Origin: Phlebotomus papatasi
Lineage: Eukaryota; Arthropoda; Insecta; Diptera; Psychodidae
DNA: 64,000 bases
Reading direction: 5' to 3'
Assembly (NCBI RefSeq): GCF_024763615.1
Contig: NC_077224.1
Span: 75,340,712 to 75,404,711, forward strand
Shown: positions 48,801 to 57,081 of the stretch, piece after piece
How positions within the stretch are numbered: position 1 is the stretch's first letter
Layout: each line of letters begins with the position of its first letter
The notes under the pieces: model-generated
Database searches by the model: none
The model's input: the letters and a program-made list of their open reading frames with translations, nothing else
Told to the model about the DNA's origin: nothing
Position numbers and translations under genes: made by a program

Positions 48801-51800
48801 AAGATTTTCGGAGGAAAAATCTATAAGAGACTCATCTGAGGATTTCTGTGGCTCATCAAAATTAATTAAAGGTGGATCAAACTCATCCAAAAAATCGTCG
48901 AGTTCGAGTGAATCGGAATATAATGCTTCCTGAGGGGAAACATTATCATAAAGGAGCTGATCAATAGAATTTAAAGAAGATAATGAATTATTTGAAGAAA
49001 GTGATCCCGAAAAATTATCAAACAAAAAATAATCATGCACTTCATCGTCAATAAAGAATTCTATGGGTTCCAAACTCACGTTCTTCTTACTCCCCCCATT
49101 CCTTCCCTTCCGGAGGACAGATGCACAATTTTTCTTCGAGGTTCGCGTCCTCCCTACGACCCCGAACCATCTCCCCCCGCGTCACGACAATTAGGACAGT
49201 TTTCGCGGATTGTGTTCTCCCTCCCACAGCCAAAGCATAGGAAGGGGGCTCTCTGAGGTTGTGTGCAATTTTTCACCAAGTGATGTCCTAAAAAGCAATT
49301 CACACAGAGGGGATAGCCCGATGGTGAATTTGAGGAGGTATTGCGATTTTCCTTCTTGTGTGATGAATAATTGTTCCTCCAGTTTTGCTGGGACTTGCCG
49401 GGTCTCGAGGAATTTGAAATGGCGGAAACCTCGTCGATTTCATTGACCCTAGCACTGCGGGAACGAGATTCAGGAGCGGCGAGTAAGAAATTACTTTCAA
49501 CGGTAATCACGGTCTTTTCCAACTCCTGTAAGGAATTAAAGTTCATAAATAGGATGGCATCGCGGATTTGAGGTGCTAGATTACGCCTGATTAATTGGAT
49601 TTGTGAACGAGGGTCCATGGGGACTTCTAATTCCCGGAAAAGGGAATAAATTTCCGCTAAAAATACCCCTACCCGTTCACCATCTCTCTGTCTGCGATCC
49701 TCTAGCCTACGTCTCACCGAAAGATCCCCATCCAATCGCCCAAAAGTGGCAGATATTGCCCTAGAAAATTCTGTCCAGGTAGGGAAAAGCTCACATGAGC
49801 GGTACCAGGTCAAAGCATCACCAGCCAGACACAAATGTATGGCGGAAAGGGTAGAATCAATAGGTACTTTCTGGGTAAGGGCCATCTTTTCCATATCTCG
49901 AAGGAAATTCTTAACTTTCAACCCCTTAGAATCCCCAGAAAAGATAATACCCCAATCCTTTACTGGGATAGGCTTGTATGCTTGCCTTCCGCGGACACTA
50001 AACCCACCGGATGTGAGATCCACTTCTTCAGTTTGGGACGAATCATTCGGACGACCGGAATTATTCAAAGGGTTAGGCAAAGGGTTTCCTGAAGTTGGAT
50101 TAGGCTGATCATTCCCCCTATCTCGAAAATTGCTTAAATCTGGACTTGGATTTTGCATCCTATCAAATCTCGTCATCATGGAAGCCATCATATCGCTAAG
50201 ACTTCTTATGGAATTTTCCATCTGGGACATTCGAGTTTCCATAGACGTAGATGGGAGATTCGAACTAATAGGGATTGTTAAATTCCCACGACCTCTTCCA
50301 GCGGAACTTCCAGATGCCACAGAATCAGTAGGGGATTGGGGTCTACGATCGCGTGGATCGTCTCTTGTGATCACCATGATGTTAAAAACTGTTCAAAGTT
50401 CGACGAAAAAAATGTGATTAAAATTGCAAAATACTGCTATATTGGATAAAGAAAAATTTTAATTTAACAAAGGCCGATAATTATTAGAATATGAAAAATG
50501 GTCCCGAAATTAATTGTAATTTAAATGATATTATATATTTGTATAGAAATGAGGCACAGAAAATTAAAATTGTATAGACGAGATAAACCCCAGTACAAAG
50601 AGTAGATGGTCCAACCGTTAATCCGATTTGACCAACTGTTACTGCTTTGCACTTCCACAATCTGTGGTCTTTGTACTTATAGACTGATAATCTACTATAG
50701 ACAATTTTACGCTCTTAATTTTATTTAAGCCCGATTTTTCCAAAATGAGAACCAATTTCAATTATTTTAAATCAGAAACTTAATTTTTTAGCACACTCCT
50801 ACACCAAAAACAGCACAAAAGCAAACAAATATTTAAATATCAGATTTATCCCAATTAATTATAAAGCTTTTTTTTTATCTTTTATCACTTTTTATTGCCT
50901 GGATAGCGAAGAAGGCTTCCCAGTTTCCCGAAACTAGGTGAAAATTGTATTAAATAAATCTAAAATTATTTTAAAAACTATTAAAATGGGCCGAAAATGA
51001 TACTAAAACTAGAAATCAATCTAACACTCAGTTAAGACTTGAGACTCGTATCAAATATGGGATAAACGAGCCAATGTTGGGCGCCAAATGTAAGAATTAT
51101 TCTGCTACCGGTGAATTTTCTGCTTTTAATTTGAAGTTCTGATGGCACTTTTCTCAATCCTTACCCGATATCCATCAATCCCAAACACCCGACTCCGGAT
51201 TCTTTCACCTTTCAATTCTTCTCAATATTCCCTCTTACAAAGAAACACCAATTCTTCTCTCTTCAATTTCCACAATTAAACCCTTTATTCCTCAGCAGAA
51301 TTAATCACAAACCCCCCTTTGATTTCCCGAAGAGACCCTCAGTTAAAGCCCATATAAAATTGGTTATATTATACCGAAATTTACACAATTATACAACACA
51401 GAGTTCTACTTAAGGTTTGTTCGCTTATTTGAGTCCGGTGGCCATTCTTTCTCCCTCTCCGTATTGGGGCTCCCGCAAATTCTGAGGGACTAGCAAGATG
51501 CGGGGATTCTTTGTGCCAGGGTGGGCTCTTGCAGATTCCAATTGAGTGGTGATGCGCACGCTGATTACGTCGGGTGGCACAATTCCCGGATCCTCAGGTG
51601 ACTACTTTCTCGTTGTGGAGGGTAACCGTGTAGACACAGAAGACTCTCTCCGAAGACTTTTCCGATCAGACCGAAGTTTTTTGCCTCCGCCGATTTTCCT
51701 CCGTAGGAAATAGGTTTCCGGATCTGGCTTAACACTTCTTGCGCTGTTCCTCACCTCGATACCTCCGTGGTAATGAGGGTTGACCAGGATTATCTTCCGA

Positions 51801-54800
51801 CGTCCTCTTAACCCACTAACTCCACTCCACTCACTACTGTCTTCTCTTCCTGAGGGGGAGAGAAATGTTAAATCACCTTTCCTCTTTCGCAATCCAATCC
51901 AGACTGACCTCATTTTGCCCAGTGATAATTAATACCACCCGGAAGATGGGACGAGAGACACACATACACACAAAAGTACACTGTACACCCAATTGGAGAT
52001 CCCGGTGACACTTTCAGCCTACTTCACGCTGCAATAATTTCTATTTAAAACGCCAACGGTTAGCGCACGTAATACACGTATACCAAAATGTCTTATCAAA
52101 TACTACAATTTTTTCTAGAACTACATTCATGTTTCTTGTCTCGATAAAATTAATCGCAAATAGAAGAATTTTTACGTAAGCAAGCAAAAATTTTGATTCA
52201 AAACCATATTGCATAGACAATCAAATGCATTGTGGTAGTATAATCAGTTTGAGTAAATATTTGGAAAAATCCGACATGTTCTTATTAATGAAAATTTCTT
52301 ACAAACAAAAAAAAGTGACAAGAAACAGCAACTGAAAAATGAATCACTCAATTTATTCCATCAATGATAATTGGTAATACGGAAAACTCCTCTTTTTCTC
52401 TTTCACACTCACAATAAGTGAATTGTCTGGCAGAAAATCAGTTATTTGTGGAAAGTAGAGAATTTTGTTTGGATTATTCCCGTGTGAATGTGTAAATTTG
52501 TTTGCTGTTACACTAAAATGCGAAAATAATCTTTTTCCGCGTCCAACAACTAAGCGAGAATAACCATGATATCCCAATTGAATTTTATGTGGGATAGAAA
52601 GAGAGTTGAGATTAGCTAATTAATTAGGATTAAGAAAATACTTAAGAACGGTCCAGACTGTTCAAGATTCATACATATTTTGACCAAAAATAATATAATA
52701 AGCATATCAACTCTTGACATGAAGGATGTAGATAATCTCGTCAAGTCTTGAGTGGTATTCTGATTAGAAATAGCTAAGCCAAAGGCATGTCATATTTGAA
52801 ATGTTTGCAAAATTTTACTATACGATTTCGCGAATTGATAAACAATAGTATTTGTCGTTTTTTTTTGCACCAAATCCAAAAGTGCTGACTTTCGTTTGAA
52901 AATGCTTAAATATTTATTTTCTCATTTATTCTCAATGTTGTGAATTAAATTTTTCTTGATAGATTGGTTCATTCAACTATTGATCACTTCACGTTAAGAA
53001 CCTGAGTAAATATCTAGATTTAGCTGTCGTTAACATGCATATTATTTACATCTTAAACAAAAAAAGGATTTAAAATTAAATTCACAGTATCACTTAACCC
53101 ACTTAACACATTGCCTATCTTTTTACCTGTATATTTTTTCCAATTTGAACTTTAAAAAACTCAAAATATTTTTCTTTCCTGTAAAGACATTAAGTAAAGG
53201 AAATGTTTCAGAATGCTTCAAATACTTCGGGAATAACTATTTCAAAATATTTGCTCGTCGAAAAATGTTTTAGGTGGCTCATATAATACTTTAATCCAGA
53301 TAAACCATTTTGGTCAGTAAAATATTTCGTTTGTGGCAGTAATCAACATAAAATTTACTAGAAATTAACTTAAGTGGTTTCTAATTTCTCAGATTTCATT
53401 TTTTCCAAGAATATTTCAGTATTTTTTGTTTATTTTATCCTTTAAATATTTTGTAATTTGAAATTCAAATATTACACACGATAAGAAATATTTTGTAGAG
53501 TTGCTCGCATATGTTTGTGAAAACTTCCAGTGACTTACGAAATGCTTGAAAAATCGTACAACCTACAAAAAAGTTTGTACTTTATTTACAAACATTATTC
53601 GTAACATATAGTCATTTAACGAGCAGTTTTTGTTATTTTACAAACATTTATTGGTAAATGTTCATAAACACATAAAAAGTGTTCGAAAAATTGTGCCATT
53701 CAACCAAAAATGTTCGAACAAATGTTTGTACACAACAAAAAATGCTTCTCAGGTGATCATGTTACGAACAATGTTTGTGAAAAAGTACAAACTTTTACGA
53801 ACTTAATTATGAGTTATACGATTTATGAGCATTTTGTAAGTCCCAGTAAGAATTCACAAACATTTACGAGCAATTTTAAGAAATATTTTTTTTCTGTTCA
53901 AATTGTAATCTAAATATTGCAAAATGTTGTTACTTGTGGTGAAATAACACATATTAGAACTAAGAAAGTAAAATTAATCAGTTAAAAATTAAAGTCGGAC
54001 AAAAAATAAGAACTGCGGTGAGCAAAAATTTAAATATTGTCAGTAGATCTAAAGTTTTACAAACAAGCGTTTTAATTTATTAAATTAATTCATAAGATAG
54101 ATTTCCAGTTAAAATGGAAAACTTTTTATTTGTTTTTGCCAAAAATTGCATGATTATTTCACTGCTAAAGTTTTAAAACAAGGTGACGATAAAACTTGTC
54201 ATTTTGCTGAACAAATTTAATTTATTTACTGAACATCTCCTCCTGAACATATCTCATTCCAAATAGTTTATAGTATCAAAATTAAATTTTTATGGGGAAA
54301 GGATATCAATTGCCCTTTAACTTAAAGGAAACTAATTTCCTAAGATCTTCAACATTTTCTCCTCTTTTTTTTAATCTAAGAAAATTATTAATTGAAGCTT
54401 ATCAAATTTTTAATATTACACTCTTAGAAAAGTTTAGACATCATTACTAATGAAAATTAGTTGATCGGGTGATTATTATCAAATCTATGTAAAATCGTTT
54501 TTAAGATCTTAAAATATTTTACTCATAATAAATTTATTAGTAGTGAAAACATAAGGCAATACTTGCGTGGATAAGTTGCAGCAATTATTTCATAATGGTT
54601 TCATATTAATTATATTTGCTTGTGTTAATTAAATGAAATGGATATCCCAATATTGGACACTAATTTCTTTTAGTTCTCACAACTAATGCAAATAAATGAG
54701 CCTATATTTTCATATAGTTCTGACAACTTTTTCAATAGTAAAGAGTGGTTTTCACTTATGTATTAAAGCTTTTTCGAGCCTAATAGTAACCACAACTAAT

Positions 54801-56761
54801 ATGATGTAGTTATTACAGTCCATAAGATGGGTATCAACCCTATTTATTTAGTTATTGGAACTAATATGTTATAGTATCCGTTACTAATCTAATTTAGTTA
54901 TGATAACTAAATGAAAAAGATACTGTAACTAATATTGCTCAAATATTTCATTTAGTTACCCTAGCTAAATATATGGATGGGTCTATGCTTACTATATCTT
55001 ATAGTTTCCATAACTGTATATGAGTTAGTTGGGACTAAATTTTTCTAGGAGTGTATAAACAAATTTCGCCAAATAAATATAAAAAGTCTCAGTTTGTTCA
55101 CAATCATTTCGTAAACATTTGGAGTTTATTTACTGATCGAAGTAAATTTCCGAATTCTGGATAAACTATTTAGGTCTCGGACAGCTTTTTTAAAACTTGA
55201 TAAAAAATAAATACAATAATTATTGTTTGTTTTCAAAATTCAAACTTGAAAATAGATTGGTCCTGATTTATGGCTTGTCCGAAATTTAAAATTTCACCAC
55301 ATTATTATTTTTAATGGAAGATTTTTTATTCATCAAACTTGTTTGTTTAGCTCTAGAAACTATAAAGATGTGAATTTTTTCTGACCATAAATATCGACAT
55401 ATTACAAAATAACGTAATTATTAATTAGATAAGCCGTCTCTCGGCTTAAGTCGTGTGTGTCTAGGCCATTACATTCTAACCATTTTCCTCGATGCTAAAA
55501 ATTCAAATGCTCAACTCAGACACAAATGATAATAGAGGCTTAATTACCATTTATATTAACAGTGTATAAGAAGTTGTTATCTTACTCAAATAATGATTTC
55601 ACCGCTAATGTTTATAAATATATTTTAGAATTTATTAGTCCCCCCAAATGTTGTAAAATCAACATTGATTAATAAATTCGTAAAGAAAGTATTCCTAGTT
55701 AAATCACTTTCGGTTATTTATTTAAGAATTACAAATTTATTGTTATTACAAATCAGTATTTTAGTTTAACAAATGCAAGGGGAGTTCCTAGAATTATTGA
55801 TGTTGCTTCTTATTTGGTACTGTTTCATGATTCATGAGAATGGTATAAAAAGATGTTCGTAATTTGTAAGAGAATCCTCACCTCTTGGCTCAGCTGTCGG
55901 TGGATCAGTATCTGGAAAATCATCTTCATTGAGGACATGGAAAGTGGGATTAATGTCAACGGAATGGGATAAGCAAGTAGCTTTGTTGTTCACCCTGGCC
56001 ATTTTTTTCTCATGCCCACAACACTTCCTGACACAAGGGATTCTCTCGCAGATGCTCTCATGGCGACAAACCCTAGTCATCCACCGATTTTCATCCTCCT
56101 CAGAGGGAGCACTGTCCACACAGTATGAATTAGGATCGACAAATTCAGACACAGGACGTCCTCGGTCGAACGTCGTGATCATGAGCGTGGCTCCCGAGAT
56201 TGCAATTTCGTGAGTGCCAGACATCAACAACACCATCACTTCACTTTCACGACACTCTGGAGCACCACGGATAAACAGTGGAGAGGATTTTGGAGGCAGT
56301 ATGCTCCTCATGGTACTATTCCCAGAAACCACACACTCTCTCGCCTTGATATCGTATACAAATTCCTGACCACAGCACTTCCGGACACTCAGAACCGTGA
56401 GGGCATCTGGAATGGGATTTTTGGAGGAGCACGTGAGGAGGATGTAGTCCCCTTGAATAACATCCACACAGCTGTTTGGGGACACAGCAATCAATTCCCG
56501 CGTGAACCGGAACAGCTGCATTCGCCTCGCTGAACAAGAGGGAAAGCTCATTTTCTCATTTCCCGTCGTGAAGTCCCCAAAGAAATCCTCCTCATCGAAA
56601 ACAGTCATATTTTCACGTTCGGGCATACAATCGTAGGACTGATGCCCATCTTCACTCACAATCACACTAAATTCAAAGCCTCGTGGGCAGCATTTATGGA
56701 GCCGGCTGTAAATTGAGGGAACCAGAAGGGTCAGTGTTAGCAAAACTAGAAGACGCTCCAT
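27900..56761 (-). CDS. Methuselah-like class B G-protein-coupled receptor, eight coding exons, complete
   Basis: Coding exons 55882-56761, 36473-36651, 32500-32631, 32310-32430, 32127-32180, 32028-32052, 28513-28694 and 27900-28438 join in phase with GT-AG introns to 703 aa. Residues 1-19 are a signal peptide. The Cys-rich ectodomain (20 to about 370) has three KCC(P/G) motifs near 22, 129 and 244 and ends in ESGYCMDFVEFAPDFIE. Seven membrane helices follow: about 371-395, 405-424, 435-460 (with the family signature CFDIWWTFG), 481-503, 532-557, 591-608 and 615-635. A Ser/Thr-rich cytoplasmic tail ends CRKF. The family (Drosophila Mth and Mthl) are surface receptors linked to stress resistance, lifespan and development. 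The tail and long Cys-rich ectodomain may fit an Mthl1-type member, but the paralogue is not settled. Intron 1 is 19.2 kb and contains an intact retrotransposon in sense orientation. Confidence 0.93.
29050..29283. mobile_element. TTAA-flanked MITE (234 bp)
   Basis: TTAA on both sides (29046-29049 and 29284-29287). Ends CACTAAACCTACC and GGTGAGTTTAGTG are imperfect inverse copies; CTACCAAG recurs inside, near the right end. TTAA duplication suggests piggyBac-type mobilisation. Confidence 0.75.
29379..31501. repeat. Six-copy 353-bp tandem satellite derived from a MITE
   Basis: Units start at about 29381 (365 bp), 29746, 30099, 30452, 30805 and 31158. Each unit begins GGAATTCTGTAA and ends with the inverse TTACAGAATTCC; internal inverted blocks (CAATGCCATT / AATGGCAATA) show that the unit is itself a terminal-inverted-repeat element. 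Units are separated by a CCTCCAGTATC-type linker. Copies 2-6 are nearly identical; copy 1 is diverged in its left half. TA precedes the array. ORFs of 101 and 71 codons recur in every unit on opposite strands and are treated as chance. Confidence 0.93.
31552..31740. mobile_element. Short AAATGAGCA element copy
   Basis: AAATGAGCACTAAAAG on the left and TTTTTACAGCTCATTT on the right are inverse ends; the interior has TTGGTCCGTAAAAT and TTTGCTGACCAAATTTTAT, single copies of the words that are massively repeated at 33331-35126. Confidence 0.6.
32028..32052 (-). CDS. 25-nt microexon of the methuselah-like gene
   Basis: Acceptor TTCTTAG|GCTTCGAC and donor TTTTGG|GTGAGTG enclose 25 nt encoding FDIWWTF plus split codons at both sides (Cys before, Gly after). 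This completes the conserved helix-3 signature. It is separated from the previous exon by 74 bp and from the next by a 3.3 kb intron full of satellite DNA. Confidence 0.88.
33331..35126. mobile_element. Foldback element with minisatellite arms (1.8 kb)
   Basis: Outer ends (AAATGAGTAGTAAA / TTTTGCAGCTCATTT) match the short family members at 7372 and 31552. The left arm (about 33412-33800) is a tandem array of a roughly 20-22 bp unit, TTTGGTCAGTAAAAAATCAAA; the right arm (about 34460-34975) is the same array inverted, TTTTTTACTGACCAAATTTG. A unique spacer with a 51-bp tandem repeat lies between. The architecture recalls Drosophila FB/Galileo foldbacks, though no sequence kinship is claimed. Confidence 0.8.
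34265..34460 (+). repeat. 51-bp tandem repeat, about four copies
   Basis: Unit contains ACTGATAACTTTCCAAAGC and ACAGAAAATTCCC, 51 bp long. Because 51 is a multiple of three, one frame stays open for 66 codons as a 17-residue repeat (…STEN…QQ). Lies at the loop of the foldback at 33331-35126. Coding use is unlikely but not excluded. Confidence 0.75.
35796..36007. mobile_element. GGGGAAAGTG MITE (212 bp)
   Basis: Ends GGGGAAAGTGCCCATGCTTG and its near-inverse CAAGCATAGACACTTTCCCC, flanked by TA (35794-35795, 36008-36009). TTCGTAATGACTAA and TTAGTCATTACGAA pair inside. A diverged relative lies near 6450-6805. Confidence 0.85.
37754..38617 (+). mobile_element. GGGTAAAT element, copy 2 (864 bp)
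   Basis: Ends GGGTAAATGTCC and the inverse-type AATTTACCC, flanked by TA (37752-37753, 38618-38619). Aligns with 19419-20487 and, inverted, with 62698-63531. No transposase ORF; an 81-codon ORF at the right end runs out of the element and is considered chance. Confidence 0.85.
40037..40947. mobile_element. GGGGAGACTGGGG element (911 bp)
   Basis: Ends GGGGAGACTGGGGCAAAAAG and its inverse CTTTTTACCCCAGTCTCCCC, TA on both sides (40035-40036, 40948-40949). Shares the GGGGAGAC(C/T)GGGG terminus with the 13764 element but not its interior. Repeats of CTTTTTACCCC/GGGGCAAA occur inside. Non-coding; contains a short (AC)n run near 40435. Confidence 0.8.
42351..43336 (-). repeat. 3' LTR (element orientation)
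   Basis: 986 bp, plus-strand ends TGTAAGAATT and GCGCACGTAATA. A minus-strand AATAAA lies at 42546-42551 and an initiator-type TCAGTC at 43169-43164, candidates for poly(A) signal and transcription start. A 103-codon ORF (42864-43175) is present identically in the other LTR and is not considered a gene. Confidence 0.95.
43337..43350 (-). other. Polypurine tract
   Basis: Minus strand GAAGAAAGGGGAGA directly abuts the 3' LTR; the expected plus-strand DNA primer of an LTR retrotransposon. Confidence 0.8.
43351..45752. other. 2.4 kb region between pol and the 3' LTR, no long ORF
   Basis: Where an env gene would sit there are only short frames (longest 111 codons, 43878-44213 minus) with no signal peptide or membrane pattern. 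It includes a homopolymer run of more than 20 T near 45065-45086 and a short internal duplication (ACCACTACATCGTCTGGTGG / ACCACCACATCGACTGGTGG near 44420-44485). Origin unknown. Confidence 0.6.
45753..49172 (-). CDS. pol: Retrotransposon pol (protease, RT, RNase H, integrase)
   Basis: Open from the frameshift site to TAA at 45753; the gag-pol fusion would be about 1541 aa. There is no suitable ATG, which fits synthesis by -1 frameshifting. Numbering from the GTG at 49079: acidic linker 1-110; aspartic protease with LLDSGATH (Asp 138); reverse transcriptase with SIDLSEAF (Asp 374) and YLDD (437-440); RNase H with KTDAS (Asp 587), TTTEKELL and ETDHSA; integrase zinc finger His 773, His 780, Cys 810, Cys 813; integrase core Asp 843, Asp 903, Glu 938 (35-residue spacing). 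The C-terminus has no chromodomain. All catalytic residues are present and there are no internal stops. Confidence 0.95.
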   Translation of the reverse strand, partial: RWFGVVGRTRTSKKNCASVLRKGRNGGSKKNVSLEPIEFFIDDEVHDYFLFDNFSGSLSSNNSLSSLNSIDQLLYDNVSPQEALYSDSLELDDFLDEFDPPLINFDEPQKSSDESLIDFSSENLQPQLSTLPVSVCEVNDTSMGKEYVGDPRPYATVEIFGKKMVGLLDSGATHTCIGPMAEDLFRDTPLMKRKSSSRVFIRTADGLIHESTEVSDIPFTCNNETNLLSVLLVPNLSSPLILGVDFFKKWRLKIVQSSPPGLCEVKAESSAHSLTLEQKLEVDAAILALPATTPESFGCTPLVMHHIDTGDHPAVHERCYPIPTHLMSAVDKEIDRLVQLGVLRECEPTPWLNPITVSVKKTGAIRLCLDARKLNSVTTRDTFPLPHIECILSQLSGTTYLSSIDLSEAFFQIPLDEESQPKTAFALPGRKLYCFKRTPFGLVNSPMSMARLMSQVLGHDLENQVFHYLDDILIVTPDFESHIKMLKEVASRLRKANLTINVAKSKFCVESLTYLGFTLSSSGIATNNEKVSAILEMPVPTTVKSLRQVVGMFSWYRKFIPNFATVVAPMTDLLKGNPTTIQWNAQADQAFQTLKSLLVSAPILATPDYSKPFRVKTDASDFGCGGVIVQEVGGEERVIAYMSRKFTSAEKNYTTTEKELLGVLYSIEKFKQFLMGAKFFLETDHSALIWLLKLKDAKGRLARWILRLQGFDFEVTHRPGRENVVPDALSRCLNVDALAYSIDPQYSSLCSLVAADPQKHPQYRTENGKLYKNCREKNSLGVVEHHWKLVVGKQDQESYLKKFHNDPSAGHLGFMKTYTRLREFYYWPKMRSDVRRWIRNCEVCKASKSPNTALAPPMGKFVEAKRPWQTICLDYVGPLVRSRQGFTDLLVVLDKFSKFVLLFPLRNAKTPLLVQTLCKSVFYVYGVPEVIVSDNGVQFQSNMFKQMLDQYGVKHFKTPFYHPQANPTERMNRTIITSIRSFIQKEHREWADHLPEIQGAVNSSVQESTKFSPYFLNFGQHMITHAEQYDILKQRPPEDFKTRLKELEKARKLVPERLKQAHDLAAKYYNLRKRPQTLSVGQIVWRRNFGQSDAAKGVQHKFLPWIKAKVTARHGDTYHLEDVLTGSTGRYHKKDIKPD
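49154..50377 (-). CDS. gag: Retrotransposon gag polyprotein (407 aa)
   Basis: One open frame from ATG at 50377 to TAG at 49154. The N-terminal third is Ser/Pro/Asn-rich; a capsid-like region follows (about 140-300, with LAGDALTWYRS and RRRLEDRRQRDGERVGVFLAEI, typical of retrotransposon gag). Near the C-terminus is a CCHC zinc knuckle, CVNCFLGHHLVKNC (CX2CX4HX4C). A second knuckle-like motif, CFGCGRENTIRENC, has Thr where His is expected. It forms the particle and binds element RNA. The last codons overlap the pol frame. Confidence 0.92.
   Translation of the reverse strand: MVITRDDPRDRRPQSPTDSVASGSSAGRGRGNLTIPISSNLPSTSMETRMSQMENSIRSLSDMMASMMTRFDRMQNPSPDLSNFRDRGNDQPNPTSGNPLPNPLNNSGRPNDSSQTEEVDLTSGGFSVRGRQAYKPIPVKDWGIIFSGDSKGLKVKNFLRDMEKMALTQKVPIDSTLSAIHLCLAGDALTWYRSCELFPTWTEFSRAISATFGRLDGDLSVRRRLEDRRQRDGERVGVFLAEIYSLFRELEVPMDPRSQIQLIRRNLAPQIRDAILFMNFNSLQELEKTVITVESNFLLAAPESRSRSARVNEIDEVSAISNSSRPGKSQQNWRNNYSSHKKENRNTSSNSPSGYPLCVNCFLGHHLVKNCTQPQRAPFLCFGCGRENTIRENCPNCRDAGGDGSGS
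49172..49178 (-). promoter_or_regulatory. -1 ribosomal frameshift heptamer G_GGG_GGA
   Basis: In the gag frame the codons are GCG GGG GGA GAT, so the heptamer G GGG GGA sits in the exact X_XXY_YYZ phase. It lies 16 bases before the gag TAG, and the pol frame (-1) is open from here on. A downstream stimulatory structure was not assessed. Confidence 0.8.
51069..51086 (-). other. Primer binding site, tRNA-Lys type
   Basis: Two bases inside the 5' LTR the minus strand reads TGGCGCCCAACATTGGCT. The first 11 bases are complementary to the 3' end of insect tRNA-Lys (…GTTGGGCGCCA); the rest matches imperfectly. Lys priming is known for gypsy and relatives. Confidence 0.8.
51089..52074 (-). repeat. 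5' LTR (element orientation)
   Basis: Reads identical to 42351-43336 over 986 bp, indicating recent integration. The element transcript would start inside it and run toward lower coordinates into gag. Confidence 0.95.
53480..53905. mobile_element. TGTTCGTAAA foldback family copy
   Basis: Left arm (AAGAAATATTTTGTAGAG…CATATGTTTGTGAA) and right arm (TTCACAAACATTTACGAGCA…AAGAAATATTTTTTTTC) are inverse; the centre has TGTTCGAACAAATG. Same layout as 18387 with more divergence. Confidence 0.7.
54419..55053. mobile_element. TA-flanked MITE with CACTCTTAGAAAA ends (635 bp)
   Basis: Ends CACTCTTAGAAAAGTTTAG and its near-inverse CTAAATTTTTCTAGGAGTG; TA on both sides (54417-54418, 55054-55055). The interior is rich in repeated (A/T)TTTAGTTA and ACTAA words in both orientations. 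Non-coding. Confidence 0.75.
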
Positions 56762-56773
56762 TGCGCGTCAAAA

Positions 56774-56808
56774 TGATCCGTATCACACCACGAGCAATTC
56801 GCAACTGA
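56774..56808 (-). promoter_or_regulatory. Inr + DPE core promoter of the methuselah-like gene
   Basis: On the minus strand TCAGTT (56808-56803) is a perfect arthropod initiator with A+1 at 56806. GGATCA occupies exactly +28 to +33 (56779-56774) and fits the DPE consensus RGWYV at the required spacing. The ATG is at 56761, giving a 45-nt 5' UTR. No TATA box is evident. Motif and spacing are seen directly; use is inferred. Confidence 0.7.
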
Positions 56809-57081
56809 CTGGCTCGATTTTTCGCGGATGCCACACTCTCCATCTATTCCCGAAGGTGATTATGTTCCAAAAGAAGAAAAAGAACTATATACGCCTGAAA
56901 AAAAATCTTTTGGGATTACTAAATATGACGATGTAACGTTCACTAATTTTTGCTAAGCATGATTTTATTCTTATTATTTAAAGGTCAAGGAAATCAATTT
57001 AATGCATGTGGCTACCGGCAACTTTGTAATTCGTTATGATAAAGTCTCCAAGGAACTTGAGGGTCGTGATCCTGTAGTGTA

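Larger units (their letters stand above)
42351..52074 (-). mobile_element. Full-length Ty3/gypsy LTR retrotransposon (9.7 kb)
   Basis: Element order on the minus strand: 5' LTR 51089-52074, tRNA-Lys-type primer site, gag, pol (protease-RT-RNase H-integrase), 2.4 kb region without a long ORF, polypurine tract, 3' LTR 42351-43336. The LTRs are 986 bp each and read identical. CACG is duplicated outside both ends (42347-42350, 52075-52078). gag and pol are open from end to end. The domain order places it in Ty3/gypsy (Metaviridae); D-D-35-E integrase and Lys primer are compatible with gypsy or Osvaldo-like lineages, not resolved. It lies in intron 1 of the GPCR gene, same orientation. Confidence 0.96.
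52079..55881. other. GPCR intron 1, part proximal to exon 1
   Basis: Non-coding AT-rich DNA with a TGTTCGTAAA foldback (53480), fragments of the AAATGAGCAGTAAAA family (about 53290-53350 and 53960-54240) and a TA-flanked MITE (54419). Nothing else recognised. Confidence 0.5.

Noticed and set aside
49035..49256. Plus-strand ORFs across gag and pol
   Set aside because: Shadows of the minus-strand polyprotein frames.
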